DNA of 64,000 bases from Tritrichomonas musculus (taxonomy: Eukaryota > Parabasalia > Tritrichomonadida > Tritrichomonadidae), in contig JAPFFF010000016.1 in NCBI GenBank assembly GCA_039105265.1, forward strand, positions 2,356,001 through 2,420,000, written 5' to 3'. Both the position numbers and the translations under genes were made by a program. Under the pieces are notes generated by a model. The model had not been told where the DNA came from, did no database searches, and saw only the letters and a program-made list of their open reading frames with translations. This document shows positions 10,300-20,253 of this stretch, in pieces (positions within the stretch are counted from its first letter, which is position 1; the number at the start of each line of letters is the position of its first letter).

Positions 10300-10960
10300 A
10301 ATAAAAAGCACAAAGATGTGGCGATTGTTTCGTATAGCCTAAAAAGGGTGTTAATAATGAATACTGAATTGAAATTATTTGATCTAATCTTTCTAAAAGC
10401 TGGCTTTCTGTTGTAGGTGGCTCATATGATATCATTTGATCAGTATAATATTGTTTATTAATCAATGAATTAATTAATTTGGGCTGAATTTATGAGGACA
10501 AGACCATCTTCGAAACTCGAGTAATTAGAAGATGAAATAAATGATTTATTTTTGGGTATCGCCTTTTTGCTCATGTATATGAATTAATCAAAAACGAAGA
10601 TAACTTTTTCAATAACCCTTTTTAAAGGTTTTTCAAAATTTTAATTCATTCAAATTTTAAAAGCTTTTCAAAATGACCTTTCTATAAAAAATCTATTTTC
10701 TGAATTTTAGATGACATGAAAGTGCATAATCACCAATTTGTTTAACGCTTGATGGAATTGTAAGGCAATTTAATTCAGAATTCATACTTATCTAAATTTT
10801 GTTAAATTATGAACTTTGATTCAGAAAGTTGCTTTTCAAGATTTGACATTTTTGCTGTAAATTGTTGATGTATTTGAATAAGATCTTGCATTAATTCAAA
10901 TTCTTCACTTAATATATGATAATTATATGAATATGTTTTTTGGTAAGCCAATAATCGAGA
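10300..10960 (-). pseudogene. BspA-like leucine-rich repeat and unknown gene remnants
   Basis: Minus-strand pieces: a coiled-coil segment (EEFELMQDLIQIHQQFTAKM, about 10830-10950) ends in a stop; then LTIPSSVKQIGDYALSC (about 10690-10790), a typical BspA-type repeat. Further on, at 10300-10465, MISYEPPTTESQLLERLDQI and SLLTPFLGYTKQSPH form a protein-like piece of unknown family. They lie in several frames with stops between them, so this is decayed coding DNA. Confidence 0.55.
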
Positions 10961-11035
10961 AATGATTTAAAAATTTCGTCGCTAACATTCTACTGAACTT
11001 CATATTGATGATTTGTAGTTAATAATTCATATATA

Positions 11036-12722
11036 CAGAAAAGGATTCAAATGTGAAAATTTTTAAAATTTTTTAAAATTTTTGATTTTTCTCTAGATAC
11101 AAAGACTTTGGTAATAAATGAAATATATCAATATGTTAAGCACTTAATAGTTGATATAAACAAATATAGCATTCAAACCAAAAATTGAAATTTTAGCATT
11201 TTTTCTATTGCTGAAGATGAAAAAATAAAATCGAAATATCGGATTATTTGGATTATTGTTTCCATATTGAATCATATATATCGCTTCTATATATATTATT
11301 GCATGATAAACAAAAGTAAAATTATAACTCTTTATGCTAACATTTTTGAGAAAAATCGAAATTTTGATTTTTAATGTACGTTTAAAATTAATAAAAAAAT
11401 TTGTCTAGCTATTATATCTGTTCAAATTTCTTTATTAATGATATCCTCATATATATAAGTAATATAAGCAAAATAATTATTGAAGAAACATTTAGATTAT
11501 ATCTAACTCAATTAAAAGCAAAGCTTTGATGTGAAAAATAATAAAGACAATTCTCAAAAAAACATTTCGTTTTAATAGTCAATATGAGCATGCCTTCTTA
11601 AAAGTAAAGTAATAAAAATATTAGTCTTGAATATGAAAACAGAGAAATATGATTTAAGCTTAATAATCCAAATAATATATGAACTTTTACGATCATTTTT
11701 GAAAAATTTTGAAATTTGTGAAAATGAATGAATATTTATATGTTGAAAAGGAAATGGCTCACAGAAATAACTCAGTTTTATGCTCAATGCTTGATAATAA
11801 TATGTCAATGAATATAAAAGAGTTTCAACATAAAAATGGGAAAAATTTTTGAGCATTTCAAAAATATGATATTTGGTAAAAAATTAAAATCAAAATAAGA
11901 GCTAGTCATGATTTTTGCCAATTATTGATCTATGGTATTATATGAATTGATATATATCTAAAATGATCAAAAAAACTAATATAATAAAAGTTTTATCCCA
12001 AAATATCCGTTTATATAAATTGGACGTTTATTTTTATCTAAATCATGATCTCATTGATATCTTGGTATATGAATGATATTTTTATAATAATACAAGTTAT
12101 TAAAAGATGATGGATGATTTCAGCAGTAAAAAGATGGCTTAGGATGAAATATTATAAAGATTTAGCATTTTATTTCAAATTCATTTTTAAAAAGGTTTTA
12201 TCTAAGTTTTCATAATATAATTTTTCGATTCACCTAGTTATAAATATTTTGTATACTGTGTTAATTAAGATAATCATTGTAGAATTCATCTGAACTAATT
12301 AAAAAATAGATTATAGGCTTTAAAAAAAATCCATAATTTTAAACGTACATTAAAAATCAAAATTTCGATTTTTCTCAAAAATGTTAGCATAAAGAGTTAT
12401 AATTTTACTTTTGTTTATCATGCAATAATATATATAGAAGCGATATATATGATTCAATATGGAAACAATAATCCAAATAATCCGATATTTCGATTTTATT
12501 TTTTCATCTTCAGCAATAGAAAAAATGCTAAAATTTCAATTTTTTTTTCGAATGCTATATTTGTTTATATCAACTATTAAGTGCTTAACATATTGATATA
12601 TTTCATTTATTACCAAAGTCTTTGTATCTAAAGAAAAATCAAAAATAAATCAAAAATTTTAAAAAATTTTAAAAATTTTCTGATCACATTTAAATCCATT
12701 TTCACATTTGAATCCTTTTCTG
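11036..12722. mobile_element. TA-flanked DNA transposon with long terminal inverted repeats
   Basis: The left arm begins CAGAAAAGGATTCAAATGTG after a TA (11034-11035) and runs to about 11395. The right arm (about 12332-12722) is its reverse complement, with a small extra segment near its end, and is followed by TA. The element is 1687 bp with arms of about 360 bp and a 940-bp middle. TA flanks and a CAG start suggest a Tc1/mariner-like transposase in trans. A 94-codon minus frame in the middle (11572-11856) matches nothing I know; no transposase is visible. The arms differ at few positions, so insertion is fairly recent. Confidence 0.75.
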
Positions 12723-13550
12723 TATCTGGCTTGATATCATTGAAATAACAAATTTGCCAATTTTGAATACTTTTTCCTTCAATTCTAAAGTTACAAAGAT
12801 TATTGATGAAATAAATATTTTTAAATAAAATATAGATTGTTATTTTATATGGCATCCTCTTAACGACAAGATTATTAACTTTTTGAAGTATTAAATAGTC
12901 GAATACATTGAAAAATGTCATTAACAGGATGCTATATTATTTTACTATTTTTGTTATTTTTAATGCAAAAAATAATGATTTTTAATACAATTTGAACATT
13001 TCAGATGTTTATATAAATGGAAAATATTTTCAATAGTTTATGAAGTTTTTTCTCAGAAAAATATTTGATACTCACCACAGCTGCATCGGCGGAACGGAAT
13101 TTAATAAAATTTATATATTTATAATCCTTATTAAAAATAATATTTGTATACCAATTTTGGGAAGATTTTATTTCACTTCACCTTGTCTGCACCTCTTTTT
13201 CTTCCGAAGGGCAAATTGATTTTTGAATTGATTGCTCAGAAAATCAAAATAAAATGTATGAGATATAATAGCTTAAAACTATATCACAGGATATATTTTT
13301 TTTGAAACTCTATTTTTTTCTTTCAAAAAAACACATCCCGTGATGTGAAAAAGTGGAAAAAATGAAATAGTCCCGAATTTTACATTGAACATGAATTAAA
13401 AAAATAAAAAAAAGTTTACCAATGTTATAAAATATTTTAGACTTTTTACCTAAAGTGACAGAATTTATTCTTCACACTATATTAAACTTTTTATTATATG
13501 AGTCAAGTATTGAAAATCTATTATTTCGATCACTTCGATATAAGCAAATA
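12723..13550. other. Intergenic stretch with a transposon-end sequence
   Basis: At 12916-12934 TGTCATTAACAGGATGCTA is the exact reverse complement of the sequence at 38408-38426 and ends in TA, so it may be one end of a DNA transposon. Around 13280-13350 the pair CACAGGATATA and CATCCCGTGATGTG gives a weak imperfect palindrome. No gene is seen. Confidence 0.4.
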
Positions 13551-13628
13551 TCACTTTGAAATTCGTTTGGTGAGAAATTGAACAATTGAATTGTAACCAT
13601 ACTTTTGTGCAATGCCAATGGAAGTTTC
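13551..13628 (-). CDS. C-terminal ankyrin cap of the kinase-ankyrin gene
   Basis: The minus strand reads ETSIGIAQKYGYNSIVQFLT, KRISK, stop at 13551-13553. This is a capping ankyrin half-repeat of the same kind as the cap at 236-298. It lies directly downstream of the 14-unit array in the same orientation, which argues that array and kinase form one gene with a defined end. Its upstream border (AATTTTTGAAACTTCC) resembles the borders of other islands. Confidence 0.55.
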   Translation of the reverse strand, partial: ETSIGIAQKYGYNSIVQFLTKRISK

Positions 13629-13639
13629 AAAAATTATTT

Positions 13640-16600
13640 TATTTATAAAATGTCACAAATTTATGAAGTTTGAAATGTCATAAATTTATGATGTTTGGAA
13701 TTTTATAAATCATAAATAGGAATAGTTTTCGATGTGATATCAATCTTGTTGAGCGATATGATATATTTGACAAGTTCGAGATTTCCTAATTCGCATGCAA
13801 GATGTAAGATAGTGTAATTAATATTTTATTGAAAAATACCATGAATATTAATGATGTTTGGAATGCCATAAATTCATGATGTTTGGAATGTCATAAATTT
13901 ATGATGTTTGGAATGTCATAAATTTATGATGTTTGGAATGTAATAAATTTATGATGTTTGGAATGTCATAAATTCATGATGTTTGGAATGTCATAAATTT
14001 ATGATGTTTGGAATGGAATAAATCATAAATAGGAATAGTTTTAGATGTGATATCAATCTTGTTGAGTGATATGATATATTTGACAAGTTCGAGATTTCCT
14101 GATCTGCATGCATGATGTAAGATAGTGGAATTAATATTTTATTGAAAAATACCATGAATATTTATGATGTTTGGAATGACATAAATTTATGATGTTTGGA
14201 ATTTTATAAATCATAAATAGGAATAGTTTTCGATGTGATATCAATCTTGTTGAGTGATATGATATATTTGACAAGTTCGAGATTTCCTGATCTGCATGCA
14301 AGATGTAAGATAGTGTAATTAATATTTTATTGAAAAATTTCATGAATATTTATGATGTTTGGAATGCCATAAATTTATGATGTTTGGAATGTAATAAATT
14401 TATGATGTTTGGAATGCCATAAATTTATGATGTTTGGAATGCCATAAATTTATGATGTTTGGAATTTTATAAATCATAAATAGGAATAGTTTTCGATGTG
14501 ATATCAATCTTGTTGAGTGATATGATATATTTGACAAGTTCGAGATTTCCTGATATGCATGCAAGATGTAAGATAGTGTAATTAATATTTTATTGAAAAA
14601 TACCATGAATATTTATGATGTTTGAAATGTCATAAATTTATGATGTTTGGAATGGAATAAATCATAAATAGGAATAGTTTTCGATGTGATATCAATCTTG
14701 TTGAGCGATATGATATATTTGGCAAGTTCGAGATTTCCTGATCTGCATGCATGATGTAAGATAGTGGAATTAATATTTTATTGAAAAATACCATGAATAT
14801 TTATGATGTTTGGAATGCCATAAATTTATGATGTTTGGAATGGAATAAATCATAAATAGGAATAGTTTTCGATGTGATATCAATCTTGTTGAGTGATATG
14901 ATATATTTGACAAGTTCGAGATTTCCTGATTCGCATGCATGATGTAAGATAGTGGAATTAATATTTTATTGAAAAATACCATGAATATTTATGATGTTTG
15001 GAATGCCATAAATTTATGATGTTTGGAATGGAATAAATTTATGATGTTTGGAATGTCATAAATTCATGATGTTTGGAATGTCATAAATTTATGATGTTTG
15101 GAATGGAATAAATCATAAATAGGAATAGTTTTCGATGTGATATCAATCTTGTTGAGTGATATGATATATTTGACAAGTTCGAGATTTCCTGATCTGCATG
15201 CAAGATGTAAGATAGTGTAATTAATATTTTATTGAAAAATACCATGAATATTTATGATGTTTGGAATGTCATAAATTTATGATGTTTGGAATGTAATAAA
15301 TTTATGATGTTTGGAATGTCATAAATTTATGATGTTTGGAATGGAATAAATTTATGATGTTTGGAATGTCATAAATTCATGATGTTTGGAATGTCATAAA
15401 TTTATGATGTTTGGAATGGAATAAATCATAAATAGGAATAGTTTTCGATGTGATATCAATCTTGTTGAGTGATATGATATATTTGACAAGTTCGAGATTT
15501 CCTGATCTGCATGCAAGATGTAAGATAGTGTAATTAATATTTTATTGAAAAATACCATGAATATTTATGATGTTTGGAATGTCATAAATTTATGATGTTT
15601 GGAATGTAATAAATTTATGATGTTTGGAATGTAATAAATTTATGATGTTTGGAATGCCATAATTTTATGATGTTTGGAATGCCATAAATTCATGATGTTT
15701 GGAATGGAATAAATCATAAATAGGAATAATTTTAGATGTGATATCAATCTTGTTGAGTGATATGATATATTTGACAAGTTCGAGATTTCCTGATATGCAT
15801 GCAAGATGTAAGATAGTGTAATTAATATTTTATTGAAAAATACCATGAATATTTATGATGTTTGGAATGACATAAATTTATGATGTTTGGAATTTTATAA
15901 ATCATAAATAGGAATAGTTTTCGATGTGATATCAATCTTGTTGAGTGATATGATATATTTGACAAGTTCGAGATTTCCTGATATGCATGCAAGATGTAAG
16001 ATAGTGTAATTAATATTTTATTGAAAAATACCATGAATATTTATGATGTTTGGAATGTCATAAATTTATGATGTTTGGAATGGAATAAATCATAAATAGG
16101 AATAATTTTAGATGTGATATCAATCTTGTTGAGTGATATGATATATTTGACAAGTTCGAGATTTCCTGATTCGCATGCAAGATGTAAAATAGTGTAATTA
16201 ATATTTTATTGAAAAATTTCATGAATATTTATGATGTTTGGAATGCCATAAATTTATGATGTTTGGAATGTAATAAATTTATGATGTTTGGAATGTAATA
16301 AATTTATGATGTTTGGAATGCCATAAATTTATGATGTTTGGAATGTCATAAATTTATGATGTTTGGAATTTTATAAATCATAAATAGGAATAGTTTTCGA
16401 TGTGATATCAATCTTGTTGAGTGATATGATATATTTGACAAGTTCGAGATTTCCTGATCTGCATGCATGATGTAAGATAGTGTAATTAATATTTTATTGA
16501 AAAATACCATGAATATTTATGATGTTTGGAATGTCATAAATTTATGATGTTTGGAATGTCATAAATCATAAATAGGAATAGTTTTCGATGTGATATCAAT

Positions 16601-16850
16601 CTTGTTGAGTGATATGATATATTTGACAAGTTCGAGATTTCCTGATATGCATGCATGATGTAAGATAGTGGAATTAATATTTTATTGAAAAATACCATGA
16701 ATATTTATGATGTTTGGAATGTCATAAATTTATGATGTTTGGAATGTCATAAATCATAAATAGGAATAGTTTTCGATGTGATATCAATCTTGTTGAGTGA
16801 TATGATATATTTGACAAGTTCGAGATTTCCTGATCTGCATGCAAGATGTA
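13640..16850 (-). repeat. Array of near-identical ankyrin units separated by a 25-bp minisatellite
   Basis: Fourteen copies of a unit encoding TILHLACRSGNLELVKYI...NKIDITSKTIPIYDL on the minus strand, the last lying in the kinase frame at about 16747-16860. A fixed point in each unit (caatcttgttgag on the plus strand) falls at 13741, 14054, 14242, 14504, 14692, 14881, 15144, 15457, 15744, 15932, 16121, 16409, 16597 and 16784. Intervals are 187-189, 262-263, 287-288 or 313 bp, that is about 188 plus 0, 3, 4 or 5 copies of a 25-bp repeat (core TTTATGATGTTTGGAATG). Units themselves vary at only a few positions. Since 25 is not a multiple of three, adjacent units are in different frames. Stops lie between units in the ankyrin frame. 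Confidence 0.9.
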
Positions 16851-17985
16851 AGATATTTCCTTTATATTCATCATAAATATTTTGAATTTCACCATGATTT
16901 TCAACAATTTTTTTAATTATATCGACATAAATTTTTTGTTCATTTTCAATTTTCTTTTTTAACTCAACAAAGTCATAATCGCTATGCATTTCAATTTTAT
17001 TTTCATTTATTGTCTTTTCGACCTCATTTCCATCTTCTTCAAGAAGTCTCAGATATTCATTAATTTCATCTTCATTTATATCTTCATCCAAATATGAAAA
17101 GTCTTTTGAAATTTCACTAAAAACAACATCGAACGAAGGCCTTTCTTGAGGATCCTGACTCCAGCATCTATTCAGCAATTTTCTCATCTTTTTTGTAATT
17201 CCATCTGTGAATTCTGGACGTTTTCCGCTCATAACATTTGAGACGAGCTTTGTTAATGCGATTGGTTTTCCATCAACAGCGAATGGTTCTTTTCCTGATA
17301 CGATTTCGTAGACGAGAATAGCGAAAGCGTATACATCGATTCCGAATCCGAATTTTTCTTCGTTATTGTCGAGCAATTCAGGTGACATGTACAAAGGGGT
17401 ACCGATTCCTTTTGACATTTTTTGCATCGAACGTGCCAAAACGTCAGAAAAACATCGAGAAAGGCCGAAATCGCAAACGCGTGGATAGAGATCTTCATCG
17501 AGGAGAATATTGGCTGGCTTCAGATCTCTGTGAATAATATTATTGGTGTGAAGGTATCGCATTGCGTGGCAGATTCCGAGAATGCAGATGTATTTTTTGG
17601 TCGCATTCCAATCTGGATGGGCGATGCTGCGTCGCTCGTTCTGTAAAATTACGTCGAGTGATCCGTTGCTTAGATATTCAGTTAAAATTGTTGGTTCGAG
17701 CATGATCCCATCTTGGCTAGTTGGATCTACGAAATTGTGGAGATTGATCCCATAAAATTTGACAATGGCTGGATGATCGAGCTTGTTGAGGATGACTGAT
17801 TCGCGAATAAATTGGTTCTGTTCTTTCCCGCTAAACATTTGGCCAACATTGATTATTTTAGCTGCATAGATTTTCTTATCTTTTTGGTTTTCAACAAGAA
17901 CAACTTCCCCAAATGATCCTTTACCGACCTTTTTTTTGAGCTTCTTGTAATCATCGGTCTCAAAGAAGGCTCCTTCTAATTCCAT
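16747..17985 (-). CDS. TKL-like kinase with C-terminal ankyrin repeat
   Basis: A 412-residue frame from ATG 17985. Kinase domain about residues 13-285 with GKGSFGEVVLVE, AAKII, HRDLKPANILLD, CDFGLSR, GTPLYMSPELL and DVYAFAILVYEI: a complete, probably active Ser/Thr (TKL-type) kinase. An acidic linker follows (LDEDINEDEINEYLRLLEED), then one ankyrin repeat (ILHLACRSGNLELVKYIISL) that ends in SKTIPIYDL and a stop. That repeat is unit 14 of the downstream array, and a cap lies at 13551-13628, so the natural product may be longer if the units are joined. Such kinase-ankyrin fusions are common in parabasalids. The middle of the gene is GC-richer than its flanks. Confidence 0.9.
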   Translation of the reverse strand: MELEGAFFETDDYKKLKKKVGKGSFGEVVLVENQKDKKIYAAKIINVGQMFSGKEQNQFIRESVILNKLDHPAIVKFYGINLHNFVDPTSQDGIMLEPTILTEYLSNGSLDVILQNERRSIAHPDWNATKKYICILGICHAMRYLHTNNIIHRDLKPANILLDEDLYPRVCDFGLSRCFSDVLARSMQKMSKGIGTPLYMSPELLDNNEEKFGFGIDVYAFAILVYEIVSGKEPFAVDGKPIALTKLVSNVMSGKRPEFTDGITKKMRKLLNRCWSQDPQERPSFDVVFSEISKDFSYLDEDINEDEINEYLRLLEEDGNEVEKTINENKIEMHSDYDFVELKKKIENEQKIYVDIIKKIVENHGEIQNIYDEYKGNILHLACRSGNLELVKYIISLNKIDITSKTIPIYDL

Positions 17986-17994
17986 TTTATATAA

Positions 17995-18000
17995 AAGTGA
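17995..18000 (-). promoter_or_regulatory. Inr-like TCACTT upstream of the kinase start
   Basis: On the minus strand TCACTT lies nine bases before the ATG at 17985, a perfect fit to the parabasalid initiator consensus TCA-Py-T/A and to its usual short distance from the start codon. Confidence 0.5.
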
Positions 18001-19290
18001 TCTATTCGTTTAATAAAATAGAAATATACTAATGATTATACAAAATTATTACTTTTTAAAATGTTTTTTTATTAGTTATTTATCTTATAAATTATTTTTT
18101 AAATTATATTTATATTATATCTTTAATGTTTTAAGATATGTGAAATATTTTATTTTTTATAAAACTTAAAATTTTAAATTCAATTTTTGAAAGATCTCAT
18201 AATTTTTCAATTAGTGAAAAATAATTTAATGAAAAAGTATTTTGCTTTTTCAGTAAATTGATACAGAATTTTCAAGGTGAGAATGAAGTATAGAAAATTG
18301 AGAGTTTTTCGTTATTTAATTCTCAATTTTTGAATTGATTCTTAAACTTTTTGATAAAATTTTCTCAATTTTCGTGGATAAATTCATCCATAGAATTTTG
18401 ATAAGATTAGAATTTCTATACTATTATCTTGGTTAATTATAGATATTTTTTAAATATATTTAATCATTAATATTTATATAAATTTTTATAATACAAATAT
18501 GTTCATTAGATCCAATGAATATATTTTCAATAAAAGATTTTGAAAAGAGAAAAAATGTGATAAAAATTTTTTTTATAAAATTTCATTCTCAGCTTTTGCT
18601 CATTATATTTTGATTTCAAATATTCTATAAATATTATTAAATATAAATATGTATGTGTATTATATAATTTATGTTTAATTATATTAATTTTAAGTATTGC
18701 AAAAGATATATTATAAGAGAAAATGAGGCCCCAGCTTTTTGAGAGGCCAAAAATTGAATGAATAAAAAATATAAAAATTTTAAAATGTTAAAAATGCGTT
18801 ATATAAAACCAACAAAAACGAAATATAGCATTTAGTAAAACATATATAGAAAAAAAGCATAGAAAATAATTGAGAGGGAAGATTTTTTGAGTGCATTTTA
18901 TACCGTCAATTAAGAAACTGCAAAGGGAGGCCAACGAAATTGAATGAATTTAAAATTTTCTATTATTTTCCATTTATCTCATTAAAATAAGTACATTTAC
19001 AAATAATCGCTATTTATTTAATATTTGTATTAAATATTGTTAATAATATTTTGTTTTATTTTGGTCAATGCATCAATATCCATAATATCCATAATATCCT
19101 ATCTGCTAAAATGAGATATATCCTGAATTAAATATGAGTTTCAATTACTTGGTATATAAATATGCAATATTTAAGCAATCGTTTTTTAAATAATTTTGTT
19201 TTTCTTTGAGATACCTTTGATACAAAAAATTTGATATATTGAGAAACTTTACACTCATTTTTAACATTTCTAACATTTTACAATTCCGTA
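18001..19290. other. AT-rich intergenic stretch left of the Polinton
   Basis: No gene seen. The stretch contains several AACTTTTTGA/TCAAAAAGTT motifs (near 18340 and 18735) and two similar phrases, AGAGGCCAAAAATTGAATGAA (18750) and GGAGGCCAACGAAATTGAATG (18925), of unknown meaning. Confidence 0.4.
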
Positions 19291-19295
19291 AAGTT
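19291..19295. repeat. Target site duplication AAGTT, left copy
   Basis: AAGTT directly precedes the left inverted repeat and recurs at 35132-35136 directly after the right one. Five to six bases is usual for Polintons. Confidence 0.85.
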
Positions 19296-19643
19296 AGTAG
19301 TATGATGAAAAGGGTGATTTCGGACCGGGGGTCCTCACTCCCCCTTTTTGCATCCCGCGCCTAGTGAAAGTACAACTGTCAAACTTTAGGTACAATTCCA
19401 TATATGTTTTCCAATAATATCTACAACAGGCGTGATTTTTCAAAAATTACACTCAGACATGTTTTCAAAATCGAAATTTACATCATCGAACTCAAAATCA
19501 TGAACTTTTTTGATGATCTCAAATTTATCAAAATACATATGTGAGATAAATTTCTGAACTTTACATATGTTTTCAATACTGATTTAATATTTGATCTGAG
19601 GTAGGTGATTTTAGGACCTGTATTGCGCATAAAAAAATTCTCA
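19296..19643 (+). repeat. Polinton left terminal inverted repeat
   Basis: Its 348 bases match 34784-35131 in reverse complement, with three differences. The outer 80 bases include a GC-rich patch (GGACCGGGGGTCCTC), itself a short palindrome. Confidence 0.93.
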
Positions 19644-19653
19644 ACTCTTAATT

Positions 19654-20169
19654 TCATGGTCGAGTATTGTTCATAACGATATCAAAACTTCTCTTTTCTT
19701 TTTGTTTTCGTATTTCATTTTCTGTTGGTGGAGTTGCTGTATGTGATAACCACGAACTATAATAAGTAAAAGTTCCTGCATCTGTGATTTCATTTCTGAT
19801 TTCTACATATTTCATTCCACATTTCCACATCCATTTTTCACTCTTGTCTACTCTAATAAATAATCTTCCACATTTAAACAACATTTCTAGCTCATAATTT
19901 GTTATGATTTCGTGTGTGCCAGTGTCAGAAGCTAGAGAGATACAAGTTACATAAACATTACAGCTATCACGGCCTGGTTTTGCAAAATTATCTGGCATAG
20001 TCTGGTACTTATCTATGAAAACATATGTGGAATGTCCCTTTTCGAAATAACGAGCAGGGAAGTTCTGCTTTAGAACATTCATGATCGCAGTTGCTGTTAA
20101 ACATCTATAACCATAATAAATTTTGTACTTTTCGATGTTCTTTGGTGTAATTATTGTTTTCTCTGTCAT
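19654..20169 (-). CDS. Polinton accessory protein, 171 residues, unknown
   Basis: Starts at ATG 20169, downstream of the capsid gene on the same strand with an 84-base gap, so the two may be co-expressed and the product may be virion-associated. The C-terminal tail is charged. I recognise no family; adenain-type protease was considered but not supported. Confidence 0.7.
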   Translation of the reverse strand: MTEKTIITPKNIEKYKIYYGYRCLTATAIMNVLKQNFPARYFEKGHSTYVFIDKYQTMPDNFAKPGRDSCNVYVTCISLASDTGTHEIITNYELEMLFKCGRLFIRVDKSEKWMWKCGMKYVEIRNEITDAGTFTYYSSWLSHTATPPTENEIRKQKEKRSFDIVMNNTRP

Positions 20170-20253
20170 CTATTTTTGTGTATGTGATAAAATTCAAAAA
20201 AGTTCAAACAAAAATAAAAATCCTCAAAATCACAATTCAAGAGCGCCCATAAT

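Noticed and set aside
10235-10465. 76-codon minus frame with a poly-lysine end
   Set aside because: The lysines come from the 54-base T-run; the rest is at best a gene remnant.
11572-11856. 94-codon frame as a transposase
   Set aside because: No catalytic D-D-E/D pattern, helix-turn-helix or zinc motif is visible.
14131-16034. Set of minus frames of about 70 codons in the array
   Set aside because: They lie in a frame other than the ankyrin frame; the peptide (ISNLSNISYHSTRLISHRKL) is a shadow of the ankyrin units.
13640-16850. CRISPR-like array of regular repeats
   Set aside because: The 25-bp units are adjacent tandem copies without unique spacers, the longer modules encode ankyrin repeats, and the host is eukaryotic.
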